From UBA2357 sp041678045 (lineage in GTDB: Bacteria; Pseudomonadota; Gammaproteobacteria; Burkholderiales; Rhodocyclaceae): a stretch of DNA of 62,755 nt. The notes beneath the pieces are model-generated. The model searched no databases. It was given only the letters and a program-made list of their open reading frames with translations, and was not told where the DNA came from. The stretch spans positions 1-62,755 of the forward strand of contig JBAYOV010000018.1 of assembly GCA_041678045.1 (NCBI GenBank), given 5' to 3'. A program made the translations under genes and the position numbers. Shown here one piece after another: positions 26,989 to 35,487 of this stretch. Position 1 is the stretch's first letter. Every line of letters begins with the position of its first letter.

Positions 26989-28371
26989 ATGCTCAGTTAC
27001 CTGCTTCGTCGTGTTCTGCTGATGGTGCCGACGCTGTTCGGCATCACGCTGGTGGTGTTTGTGGTGATGGCGTCAGCGCCGGGAGGGCTCAGCGTGCAGT
27101 CGCTGGTCGGTGGCATGGAGCTGGAGCCCGAGTCCCGCCAGGCGCTGGAGGCGTATTACAACCGGCTGTACGGGCTGGATCAGCCCGCTCCGGTGCAATA
27201 TCTGCGCTGGCTGAACACCATTTCCCCGGTGGGCTTCGAGCGCGAGGCGGATGGCAGCCTCGGGGCGTTTTCCTTTTTCAAGGGTTCGGACCTCGGGGTG
27301 AGCTTCCGCTATGGACGACCGGTGATGGATTTGCTCGCCGAGCGCCTGCCGATCACGCTGCTGCTCAACCTGCTGTCGATTCCGCTCATCTACGCGCTGT
27401 CCATCGCCATCGGCGTGCAGGCCGCGCGCAGCCGTGGGCAGCGCTTCGACATGGCTTCCAACATTGTGCTGCTGGGCTTGTGGTCGGTGCCGACCATGCT
27501 CGCCGGGGTGCTGTTCATCGGCTTTTTCGCGTCTGAACAGTATTGGCACTGGTTTCCCACCGCAGGGCTGGTGCGGCGCGAGGCGGTGGATCAGACCTTT
27601 CTGCCCTGGCTGGCCGGGCCGGGCGATGTGGCGCTGATGTTGGGCATGGTGGCGCTGGTCACCACGCTGATGGTATGGGCCGCAGCGCAGGCGCCACGGC
27701 GTGCGCGCCAGGCCGGTGGCGCGCTGACCGGCGCGGCACTCGGCTATCTGATGGCGGCAGACCTGCAGGGGCTGTCCCCCGGCGGGCTGCACGGGGTGCT
27801 GACCTTGATGGGCGCGGGGCTGGTGGCGCTGGTCGCGGGGGTGCCCGGTGCGGCCCTGCGCATTGCCTGCGCGGGGTTGCTCGGGCTGGGTGTGGGCGTG
27901 GGGCTTGCGGGTCTGGCCGGGGCCGAGGTGGTGCAGGGCGGTTATCTGTTTGACCGGGCCTGGCATCTGGTGCTGCCCGTGATCGCCCTGTCCTACGGCG
28001 GGCTGGCCTTTCTCGCCAAGCTCACCCGCTCGTCGCTGCTGGAAAACCTGGCGGCGGATTATGCGCGCACCGCGCGGGCGAAGGGCGTGGATGAGGAAGC
28101 CGTACTGTGGCGTCATGTGTTCCGCAACTCGCTGCTGCCCCTGATCACCGTGTCGGCCGCGCTGTTGCCCAGCCTGCTGGCCGGCTCGGTGATTGTCGAG
28201 AGCATCTTCAGCATCGATGGCATGGGCAAGCTCGCGGTCGAGGCGGTGCAGACCCGAGACCGAGAACTGGTGTTGTCGGTGACGCTGATCTCCGGCCTGC
28301 TCACGCTGGCGGGGTATCTGCTGGCCGACCTGGCCTATGCGATGGCCGACCCACGGGTGAGTTATGACTGA
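26989..28371 (+). CDS. Yej/Dpp-type ABC permease with an extra hydrophobic insertion
   Basis: 460 residues, about 100 more than YejB (364). The N-terminal YLLRRVLLMVPTLFGITLVVF and the C-terminal permease core (EAVLWRHVFRNSLLPLITVSAALLP, the EAA loop) are standard. Between about residues 210 and 320 an insertion adds three or four hydrophobic stretches rich in Gly and Ala (for example GLVALVAGVPGAALRIACAG). This should add membrane helices within the transporter. It overlaps the next gene by 8 nt. Confidence 0.83.
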   Translation: MLSYLLRRVLLMVPTLFGITLVVFVVMASAPGGLSVQSLVGGMELEPESRQALEAYYNRLYGLDQPAPVQYLRWLNTISPVGFEREADGSLGAFSFFKGSDLGVSFRYGRPVMDLLAERLPITLLLNLLSIPLIYALSIAIGVQAARSRGQRFDMASNIVLLGLWSVPTMLAGVLFIGFFASEQYWHWFPTAGLVRREAVDQTFLPWLAGPGDVALMLGMVALVTTLMVWAAAQAPRRARQAGGALTGAALGYLMAADLQGLSPGGLHGVLTLMGAGLVALVAGVPGAALRIACAGLLGLGVGVGLAGLAGAEVVQGGYLFDRAWHLVLPVIALSYGGLAFLAKLTRSSLLENLAADYARTARAKGVDEEAVLWRHVFRNSLLPLITVSAALLPSLLAGSVIVESIFSIDGMGKLAVEAVQTRDRELVLSVTLISGLLTLAGYLLADLAYAMADPRVSYD

Positions 28372-29584
28372 ACGCACTGCTGACCACACGGCTGCCCGCC
28401 CTGCGGCCTTGTCCATGTCCTCCCGTGCCTGGGGCCGTCAGGTGCTCGCCGCGTTGTTGCGGCGACTGAGTGCGCGGCTGGGCCTGGCCTGGATCGGGCT
28501 CCTGACGGTGCTGGCCACCTTTGCCCCTTTCATCGCCAACACCCATCCGCTGTACATGGAAGTGGAGGGCGTCGGCAGCAGCCCCTTGCTGGCCCATCTG
28601 GCGCCGGAAGACTGGATCTGGCTCGCCGGCTTCGCCCTCGCGCTGCTGCTGTACTGCGTGCCGTGGCCGGCGTGGGCGCGGGCCGTGTGCTGGCTGGCCG
28701 GACTGGCCGGGGCGGCCATCGTTGCGCATGCCCTGGTGTCGCCGCCGGCGCTGGTGGTGTATGAGCAGTATCGCGAGCGTGAAGCGGCCGGCGAACTCCA
28801 GCGCGTGGTGCGCACGCCGATTCCGTATTCCGCCAAGGATTACCTGCGCGACTTCGGGGATACCGGCATGCAGGCCCCGCTCGACGGCGAGGGTCGCCGG
28901 CATTGGCTGGGCACCGAGGAAAACGGCGCCGATGTGGCTGCGCGCATGATCCACGCGGCGCGCATCGCGCTGGGCATCGGTTTCATCGCCACCGGCATCG
29001 CGCTGGCCATCGGCACGCTGGTCGGGGGGCTGATGGGGTACTTCTCCGGCGTGGTGGACATGATCGGCATGCGTCTGGTGGAAATCTTCGAGGCCATTCC
29101 CACCCTCTTCCTGCTGCTCACCTTCGTGGCCTTCTTTGGCCGCTCCATCTACATGATGATGGTGATCATCGGCATCACCTCCTGGTCGGGCTATGCGCGC
29201 TATGTACGGGCCGAATTTCTGAAGCTGCGCGAACAGGACTTCGTGCAGGCGGCGGTGGCCTGTGGCCTGCCGCTGCATTCCATCCTGTTCCGCCACATGC
29301 TGCCCAACGGGCTGGCGCCGCTGCTGGTGGCGGCCAGCTTTGGCGTGGCCTCGGCGATTCTGGCCGAAGCCACGCTGAGCTTTCTTGGCCTGGGCGTGCT
29401 CGACGATCCCTCATGGGGGCAGATGCTCAATCAGGCCGTACAGTCCTCCACCTTCAACTGGTGGCTGGCCGTGTTTCCCGGCGGGGCAATCTTTCTGACT
29501 GTGTTCGCCTACAACCTGATCGGTGAAGCCTTGCGCGATGCGGTCGATCCGCACACCCAGCGCAGTGCGGGAGGGGCGCGGTGA
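28364..29584 (+). CDS. Yej/Dpp-type ABC permease, second subunit, enlarged N-terminal region
   Basis: 406 residues, about 65 longer than YejE. After the first membrane helix comes an additional hydrophobic hairpin (WIWLAGFALALLLYCVPW and ARAVCWLAGLAGAAIVAHAL), then YSAKDYLRDFGDTG and the usual HWLGTEENGADVAARMI start of the permease domain. The EAA loop is present (VQAAVACGLPLHSILFRHMLPNG). Its TGA overlaps the GTG of the ATPase gene. Confidence 0.83.
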   Translation: MTERTADHTAARPAALSMSSRAWGRQVLAALLRRLSARLGLAWIGLLTVLATFAPFIANTHPLYMEVEGVGSSPLLAHLAPEDWIWLAGFALALLLYCVPWPAWARAVCWLAGLAGAAIVAHALVSPPALVVYEQYREREAAGELQRVVRTPIPYSAKDYLRDFGDTGMQAPLDGEGRRHWLGTEENGADVAARMIHAARIALGIGFIATGIALAIGTLVGGLMGYFSGVVDMIGMRLVEIFEAIPTLFLLLTFVAFFGRSIYMMMVIIGITSWSGYARYVRAEFLKLREQDFVQAAVACGLPLHSILFRHMLPNGLAPLLVAASFGVASAILAEATLSFLGLGVLDDPSWGQMLNQAVQSSTFNWWLAVFPGGAIFLTVFAYNLIGEALRDAVDPHTQRSAGGAR

Positions 29585-31254
29585 AGCTGCTCGAAATCGA
29601 TGGCCTGACGACCGAGCTCGGCAACGGGCGCGACTGGTCGCGCGTGCTCGAAGGCGTCGGCCTGAGCGTGAAGCGGGGCGAAACCTTTTGCCTGGTCGGT
29701 GAGTCGGGCAGCGGCAAGTCGGTGACGGCCCTGTCGGTCATGGGGCTGTTGCCAGCGGGGCGCCATCGTCACCCGGCCGGTCGCATCCGCCTGTACCCGG
29801 CCGCGCCCGGCGAGGGCCTCGCGGCCACGCCGCTCGACCTGCTCGGTGCTGATGAGGCCACTCTGGCCGGGGTGCGCGGCGGGCGCATCGGCATGATCTT
29901 CCAGGAGCCGATGACCTCGCTCAACCCGGTGCTGACCATCGGCGAGCAGCTCGATGAGGCCCTGCGCCTGCATCGCCCCGGCCTGAGCGGGGCGATGCGT
30001 GCCGAGCGCATTGTGGCCGCCCTTGAGGAAGTGCGCATTCCGGAGGCTGCGCGGCGCGTGCGCGACTACCCGCACCGCATGTCGGGTGGACAGCGCCAGC
30101 GGGTGATGATCGCCATGGCGCTGATCTGCGAGCCTGATCTGCTGATTGCCGATGAGCCGACCACCGCGCTGGATGTGACCGTGCAGGCCGAGATCCTGAA
30201 GCTGATGCGCGAGCTGCAGCAGCGGCGCGGCATGGGCATGCTGTTCATCACCCATGACTTTGGCGTGGTGTCGCGGATTGCGGACACGGTAGGCGTGATG
30301 AAGCAGGGCCGGCTGGTGGAGTGCGGGCCGGTCGACCAGGTATTGCGGGCACCGACCCATGAGTACACCCGTAGCCTGATTGCCGCGCTGCCCGAGCGCC
30401 TGCCCAGGCCGCCCCGGGGGGGCGCGGATGTGCCGAAGGGGCACGAGGCGAGCGGTGCCGCCGGAGCGTTGGTGGAGGTGCAGGCCCTGTCAGTGCATTT
30501 CCCGATACGCAAGGGGGTGTTGCGCCGGGTGGTGGATCAGGTGCGGGCGGTCGATCGGGTGTCGCTGAGCGTGCGGCCCGGTGAGGTGCTGGCGCTGGTG
30601 GGGGAGTCCGGTTGTGGCAAGACCACGCTGGGGCGGGCCCTGCTGCGCCTGCAGGCCCCCAGCGCAGGGCGCATCCTGCTCGAAGGGCAGGACATTACCC
30701 ACCTGACGCGCCGCGCCATGCAGCCCCTGCGCCGGCGCATGCAGGTGGTGTTTCAGGACCCCGGCTCCAGCCTCAACCCGCGACTGCCGATTGCCACCAC
30801 CCTGGTGGAGCCGATGCGGGTGCATGGCATTGGCCGGGACGATGACGAACGGCGCACCCGTGCTGCCGCGCTGCTTGAGCGGGTGGGCATGCCCACCGAC
30901 AGTCTGTGGCGTTATCCGCACGAGTTCTCGGGTGGCCAGCGCCAGCGCCTGGCCATCGCCCGGGCGCTGGTGCTGGAGCCGAGTTTCATTCTGTGCGACG
31001 AAATCACCTCCGCGCTGGATGTGTCGGTGCAGGCCGGCATCCTGCGCCTGCTGCGTCGCCTGGTGGATGAAGACGGGTTGGGCATGTTGTTCATCACCCA
31101 CAACATGGGGGTGGTGTCCTACCTGGCCGATCGCATGGCGGTGATGCACGCCGGCCGCGTGGTGGAAACCGGCCCCACCGATCAGGTGCTCGCCACGCCC
31201 ACCCATGACTACACCCGTACGCTGCTGGCGGCGGTGCCGAGGCTGGATGGGTGA
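29581..31254 (+). CDS. Fused double ABC ATPase (YejF-like)
   Basis: 557 residues containing two complete nucleotide-binding domains. First: GESGSGKSV, MSGGQRQRVMIAMAL, LLIADEPTTALD. Second: GESGCGKTT, FSGGQRQRLAIARALV, FILCDEITSALD, where Ile replaces the usual Pro after DE. Such fusions (YejF, 529 residues) replace separate D and F subunits. It powers the two preceding permeases. GTG start inside the overlap with the permease stop. Confidence 0.87.
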   Translation: MKLLEIDGLTTELGNGRDWSRVLEGVGLSVKRGETFCLVGESGSGKSVTALSVMGLLPAGRHRHPAGRIRLYPAAPGEGLAATPLDLLGADEATLAGVRGGRIGMIFQEPMTSLNPVLTIGEQLDEALRLHRPGLSGAMRAERIVAALEEVRIPEAARRVRDYPHRMSGGQRQRVMIAMALICEPDLLIADEPTTALDVTVQAEILKLMRELQQRRGMGMLFITHDFGVVSRIADTVGVMKQGRLVECGPVDQVLRAPTHEYTRSLIAALPERLPRPPRGGADVPKGHEASGAAGALVEVQALSVHFPIRKGVLRRVVDQVRAVDRVSLSVRPGEVLALVGESGCGKTTLGRALLRLQAPSAGRILLEGQDITHLTRRAMQPLRRRMQVVFQDPGSSLNPRLPIATTLVEPMRVHGIGRDDDERRTRAAALLERVGMPTDSLWRYPHEFSGGQRQRLAIARALVLEPSFILCDEITSALDVSVQAGILRLLRRLVDEDGLGMLFITHNMGVVSYLADRMAVMHAGRVVETGPTDQVLATPTHDYTRTLLAAVPRLDG

Positions 31255-31280
31255 GCGAGCCCGGGCCGCGCGGGTTGGAA

Positions 31281-31724
31281 TCAGGTGGCGAACATCAGCT
31301 TGATCCCGAAGCCACCCAGGCATCCTGCGAAGAGGTAGTCACGCCGGAAGGCCTCCGAAAGAGGGCGATGCACCGCTGGTGCATGCCCGATTGCTGTGTG
31401 CTGCATTGAAACGTCATTGGCGCCGGCCGTTCCGGCAGGGTGGCCGGCGGGTTGATGTGCAATCCGGATGGCCAGATACAGCAGATAGGCGCCACCGATC
31501 AGGCGAGCCAGCTCGAATGTCCAGGGCTGGAGTTTGAAGAGGGTGGCCAGGCCGAGGGCCGCCAGTGCGACATGGGTCGCCCGTGCCAGGGCGAGACCGG
31601 CGGCTGTCGCCAGAGCATGGCTGCGCCCGGCACGTGCACCAGTGTCCAGAATCAGGATCATGTCCGGACCCGGTACCAGATAGACCACCACCAGTGCGGC
31701 CACAAAAAAATCGAGTTCACTCAT
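31281..31724 (-). CDS. LysE/RhtB-family exporter with internal in-frame deletion
   Basis: 147 residues versus about 205-210 for the family. The N-terminal half is normal: FFVAALVVVYLVPGPDMILILDTGARAG and AAGLALARATHVALAALGLA. After LSEAFRRD the sequence jumps to YLFAGCLGGFGIKLMFAT, which resembles the very C-terminus of LysE proteins; roughly 60 residues holding two or more membrane helices are absent. The start has GGAG 10 nt upstream. Probably non-functional. Divergent from an Lrp-type regulator, the classical arrangement for amino-acid exporters. Confidence 0.7.
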   Translation of the reverse strand: MSELDFFVAALVVVYLVPGPDMILILDTGARAGRSHALATAAGLALARATHVALAALGLATLFKLQPWTFELARLIGGAYLLYLAIRIAHQPAGHPAGTAGANDVSMQHTAIGHAPAVHRPLSEAFRRDYLFAGCLGGFGIKLMFAT

Positions 31725-31814
31725 GTGCAGGCTCCCGTGCCGCTTGAAGCGTTTCATTCTAGGGAAGGTGTGGTGTCTGAAAGCTGCAATTTGGGGCCCT
31801 GGCGTGGCCTCGTT

Positions 31815-31829
31815 TGGCACAATATGCCA
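31815..31829. promoter_or_regulatory. Palindrome in the lysE-lrp intergenic region
   Basis: TGGCACAATATGCCA holds the inverted repeat TGGCA-N5-TGCCA, 25 bp before the lrp ATG and 90 bp before the lysE ATG. It is a candidate site for autoregulation by the Lrp-type protein; no known consensus fixes it. Confidence 0.4.
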
Positions 31830-31854
31830 GTGCAGAACAGCAGGGAGGGGATAA

Positions 31855-32340
31855 ATGCCAAATCGACAGCTGGACGGTTTTGACCGGAAAATACTGGAAG
31901 CCCTGCAGCAGGATGGACGGCTCAGCAATGTGGAGCTTGCAGAGCGTATTGGCCTGTCTCCCTCACCATGTCTGAGACGGCTGCGCCAACTGGAGCGTTG
32001 GGGCGTGATTCGCAGTTATGAGGCGGTGCTTGACCGTGACGCAGTGGGCTTGGGCTTGACCGTTTTCGTGGGCATCAAGGTGGAACGCCATCGCGATACG
32101 CAGGCGGAGGCCTTTTGCCGTCAGGTCTGCGCCATTCCTGAAGTGGTGTCGGCGCACCTGGTGTCAGGCGAATCCGATTTCCTGTTGCAGGTGGTGGTGC
32201 CGGACTTGCGGGCTTACGAACGCCTGCTGCTCGAAGTGTTGCTCAAACTGCCGGGGGTGAGCGATGTTCGCAGCAATTTTGCAATTCGTACGGTAAAACC
32301 CGCGACCCCGTTGCCTTTGGCCCACCTCGGCCATTCATGA
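31855..32340 (+). CDS. Lrp/AsnC-family transcriptional regulator
   Basis: 161 residues. N-terminal winged helix-turn-helix (LDGFDRKILEALQQDGRLSNVELAERIGLSPSPCLRRL) and C-terminal RAM/ligand-binding domain (FVGIKVERH, VVSAHLVSGESDFLLQVVV). Lrp-type proteins bind amino acids and form octamers. Divergent from the lysE-like gene, so it most likely controlled that exporter. Its stop lies 6 bp before the right-hand repeat that borders the nitrate cluster; the nasA frame ends overlapping it by 6 bp. Confidence 0.9.
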   Translation: MPNRQLDGFDRKILEALQQDGRLSNVELAERIGLSPSPCLRRLRQLERWGVIRSYEAVLDRDAVGLGLTVFVGIKVERHRDTQAEAFCRQVCAIPEVVSAHLVSGESDFLLQVVVPDLRAYERLLLEVLLKLPGVSDVRSNFAIRTVKPATPLPLAHLGHS

Positions 32341-35121
32341 TGGGCTTACGGCTGCGTGCGTGCTTCCTCGATGGCGTGACCGCCTTTTGCCACGCGTGCC
32401 CGCAACTCGGGCAGGCAGGAGCCACATACCGTGCCGCAGCCGAGGCTGCTGCAGCACGTGGAGGCTGGCGCCCTTTGCCAGCAGTGCATCGACTTGGGCT
32501 GTGCTGATGTTCTTGCATGAGCAGAGTGTCCGTCCCGCAGGCACCAGGGCCTTGCCGCCGGGGGGGCTTGCGAGTGGTGCGAACAGCCAGGGCCTGAGGT
32601 CACCCACCGGCGCCCCCTCGACAATCAGCGTGCGCAGCCAGGGAAGGGCTGCGCGTTCGCCGAGCAGGCGTACGGCCACCAGGCGTTCGCCCGCGAGGAG
32701 CGCCCGCTTGCTGATGCCACGGCCGATATCGTCCAGGGTGAGAACATCCGCTCCGACGAGTCCGGCCGCTTCGTCGATCTCCGTCATGCGCTGCGGTTCG
32801 AGCGGACTTTCGCAGGCAATCTGCAGCATGAGCACCGGATGTGTGTGTCCGGTGAGCGACAGTGCGGCGTATTCAAAGCCCTGCAGCAGCGGGCGCAGTG
32901 CCCGGAGACGCTCGCTCAGGGCATGCTCGTCGTCTGGCAGGGCGACCACCCATGCACCTTGCCAGGCGAGTGTGCTGGCGGTGCGCACCGCGACTGCTGC
33001 CGACTTCAGGGCAGGCTGGTGCGATACCGGATCGGTGAGTGAAGCGCACACGCGGTTGGCTGTGCCACCGGGCAGCCAGGCTTCGCCCCAGTGCATCGGA
33101 ATCCAGACCTGGCCGGGTGCGAGCGCGTCATCCACGGCCAGTGGCAGGACGATGTGTCCACGCGGGTTTTCGACGCGCACCAGTTGGCCGGCCTGCAGCC
33201 CGCGCCGCACGATGTCGACCGGGTTCATTGTCACCGTGGCCTCGGGCGTGTGTCCCCACAGGCGGGCGAGCTTGCCGGTGCGGCTCATGCCGTGCCACTG
33301 GTCGCGCAGTCGCCCGGTGAGCAGAATCAACGGATGGCGCGCCCCCGGCGTTTCTGCCAGCAGCGCATGCCGGCTTGGGTACCCGATTTCTGCGAAGCGG
33401 GCTCGACCGCTTGCGGTTGGGAACGCCCGGTCAGCGTAGAGGCGTTCGACTCCGTGGCCGGCATCGGGGGGGTAGGGCCATTGTTGCGGTCCGTCACGTT
33501 CGAGTATGGCATGCGACAGCCCGCTCATGTCGCAGTCCCGGCCCGCCGTCAGTGCCACGTGTTCGGCGAAGATTTCGGCGGTCGAGGCGAACGCAAAACC
33601 ACGGGTGTCACGTCCGAGGCGGGCGCCCAGGCGGTGTGCGAAGTCTGCCGCAATCCGCCAGTCTGCGCGGGCCTCGCCCGGTGGTGGCACTGCAGCCTGC
33701 ACGCGGCTGACTCTTCTTTCCGAGTTCGTCACGCAGCCTTCCTTTTCGCCCCAGCTTGCAGCCGGCAGCAGAACGTCCGCGAAGTCGGCCGTTTCGGTGT
33801 CCGAGCAGGCCTCCTGCAACACCACAAACTCGGCTGCGCGCAAGGCCTCACGAACCCGTGCCTGATCGGGCAGCGAATGGGCCGGGTTGGTACATGCGAT
33901 CCAGATCGCTTTGAGGCGCCCCTCGCGCAGCGCCTCGAACATCTGCACGGCTGGCAAGCCGGGGGCCTCCGGCAGTGTGGGCACTCCCCAGGCTTGCGCG
34001 AGCGCGGCCCGGTCCTGCGGATGTGCGGGGTCGCGATGTCCGGGCAGCAGGGTCGCCATGGTGCCGGCTTCACGACCACCCATGGCATTGGGCTGACCGG
34101 TGAGCGAAAGCGGTCCGGCACCGGGGCGACCGATCTGGCCGGTTGCGAGGTGCAGGTGGATCAGTGCTGCGTTGGATGCCGTGCCGTGGTGTGACTGGTT
34201 CAGCCCCTGGCACCACATCGACAATGCCGCGCGGGCACTACCGAAGCGTTTTGCGGCACGCACGATTGCGTCTGTTGCGAGGCCGCAGGCCTGGGCGACG
34301 TTGCCCGGGGAGCACTCGGCGAGGCGGGTACGCAAGGCGTCGAAGCCCTCGGTGTGGTCACGAATGAAGTCGCGATCGACCAGATCCTCCCACAGCATCA
34401 CATGCAGCATCGCATTGAACAGCAGGACATCCGAGCCCGGGGCGATCTGCAGGTGCTGATCGGCAAACTCGGCGGTTTCGGTGCGGCGCGGATCGACAAC
34501 CGTGATCGTCAACGCTGGATTGCGCGCGCGTGCAGCCTCGATGCGACGGAAAACGATCGGGTGTGCCCAGGCCGGATTGGCGCCCGCAATCAGCAGATGA
34601 TCGGCTTCGTCGATGTCGGCATAGCAGGCCGGCACGCTGTCTGCGCCCAGCGTGGCCTTGTAGCCGGCCACTGCGCTGGACATGCACAGGCGGGAGTTCG
34701 AGTCGATATTGTTGGTGCCGACCAGCGCGCGCGCGAGCTTGTTGAAGACGTAGTAGTCCTCGGTGAGCAATTGCCCTGACACATAGAAGCCGACCGAGTC
34801 CGGTCCGTGGCGGGCGATGATATCGGCGAAGCGTGCGGACACGGTGTCCAGCGCACGCTCCCACGAGATCGCGGCCAGCGCCCCGTCACGCTGCTCGCGG
34901 AGCATTGGTCGCAATGCCCGTCCCCCCTCATGCGTGGTCAGGTGCAGTGTTGAACCCTTGGTGCACAAGCGCCCGTGGTTGGCCGGGTGGGCCGGGTCGC
35001 CCCGCACCCCGACGATGCGCCCGCCGCCGTGCTGCACCAGCACACCACAGCCGGTGCCGCAGTAGCAGCACACGCTGCGGGTTTCCGTGAGGTTGTTGAA
35101 AGCGTTGTCGCGCATGTTCAT
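32335..35121 (-). CDS. nasA: Assimilatory nitrate reductase catalytic subunit, frameshifted near the C-terminus
   Basis: The frame as it stands has 928 residues. The N-terminal [4Fe-4S] cysteines are C18, C21, C25 and C53, followed by the molybdopterin domains. The C-terminal BFD-type [2Fe-2S] domain begins with CSCKNIS (about 866-872), but its other two cysteines (GCGTVCGSCLPEL) are only found in another frame from about 32445 down to a stop at 32346. Loss of two bases in CAGCAGAGC-like sequence would explain it. The enzyme reduces nitrate to nitrite in the cytoplasm. Last gene of the nas operon. Confidence 0.85.
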   Translation of the reverse strand: MNMRDNAFNNLTETRSVCCYCGTGCGVLVQHGGGRIVGVRGDPAHPANHGRLCTKGSTLHLTTHEGGRALRPMLREQRDGALAAISWERALDTVSARFADIIARHGPDSVGFYVSGQLLTEDYYVFNKLARALVGTNNIDSNSRLCMSSAVAGYKATLGADSVPACYADIDEADHLLIAGANPAWAHPIVFRRIEAARARNPALTITVVDPRRTETAEFADQHLQIAPGSDVLLFNAMLHVMLWEDLVDRDFIRDHTEGFDALRTRLAECSPGNVAQACGLATDAIVRAAKRFGSARAALSMWCQGLNQSHHGTASNAALIHLHLATGQIGRPGAGPLSLTGQPNAMGGREAGTMATLLPGHRDPAHPQDRAALAQAWGVPTLPEAPGLPAVQMFEALREGRLKAIWIACTNPAHSLPDQARVREALRAAEFVVLQEACSDTETADFADVLLPAASWGEKEGCVTNSERRVSRVQAAVPPPGEARADWRIAADFAHRLGARLGRDTRGFAFASTAEIFAEHVALTAGRDCDMSGLSHAILERDGPQQWPYPPDAGHGVERLYADRAFPTASGRARFAEIGYPSRHALLAETPGARHPLILLTGRLRDQWHGMSRTGKLARLWGHTPEATVTMNPVDIVRRGLQAGQLVRVENPRGHIVLPLAVDDALAPGQVWIPMHWGEAWLPGGTANRVCASLTDPVSHQPALKSAAVAVRTASTLAWQGAWVVALPDDEHALSERLRALRPLLQGFEYAALSLTGHTHPVLMLQIACESPLEPQRMTEIDEAAGLVGADVLTLDDIGRGISKRALLAGERLVAVRLLGERAALPWLRTLIVEGAPVGDLRPWLFAPLASPPGGKALVPAGRTLCSCKNISTAQVDALLAKGASLHVLQQPRLRHGMWLLPARVAGTRGKRRSRHRGSTHAAVSPS
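32346..32378. repeat. 33-bp direct repeat, copy 1 (3' end of nasA)
   Basis: Begins at TTACGGCT and ends at GATGGCGTG on the plus strand. It matches 43547-43579 at 32 of 33 positions (G versus C at position 9). On the minus strand both copies encode HAIEEART(Q/E)P followed by TAA. Together they bound the 11.2-kb nitrate assimilation unit. Confidence 0.85.
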
Positions 35122-35169
35122 GGTGTTTCCTCTGTCGGGGGGCGGGCACTGTGTTGCATGGTGCTGCCT

Positions 35170-35487
35170 TTACAGCTCCAGCCACACCTCGCCTGAGGCA
35201 AGCCGAATGGGGTAATGCCGGGCACAGCCCTCGTCCGGTGCGCAGGCCTCGCCGTTGGCCAGGCCAATGTTCCAGCCGTGCAATGGGCAGGTGACCCGCG
35301 CGTGCTCGCCGCTACCGCTGACGATGCCTTGGGACAAGGGCCCGCCCTGGTGCGGGCAGGCATCGCGCAGTGCAAACACGGCGTTACCCTCGGCGCGGAA
35401 GAGCGCGATGCGTTCGCCTTCGTGCTCGACGACACGTGCGCCGAGCAGCGGAATGTCGTCAAGCAGACACACTTTCTGCCAGGTCAT
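35170..35487 (-). CDS. nirD: Assimilatory nitrite reductase small subunit (Rieske type)
   Basis: 105 residues from the ATG at 35487 (MTWQKVCLLDDIP). A Rieske fold with both cluster motifs, CPHQGG and CPLHGW, so unlike E. coli NirD it can bind a [2Fe-2S] cluster. It pairs with NirB to reduce nitrite to ammonium with NADH. Its start lies inside the last 29 bp of nirB. Confidence 0.9.
   Translation of the reverse strand: MTWQKVCLLDDIPLLGARVVEHEGERIALFRAEGNAVFALRDACPHQGGPLSQGIVSGSGEHARVTCPLHGWNIGLANGEACAPDEGCARHYPIRLASGEVWLEL

Noticed and set aside
35459..35487. 29-bp overlap of nirB and nirD as a sign of frameshift
   Set aside because: Both proteins are full length with intact motifs; the nirB tail is simply extended, so this is a normal coupled overlap.
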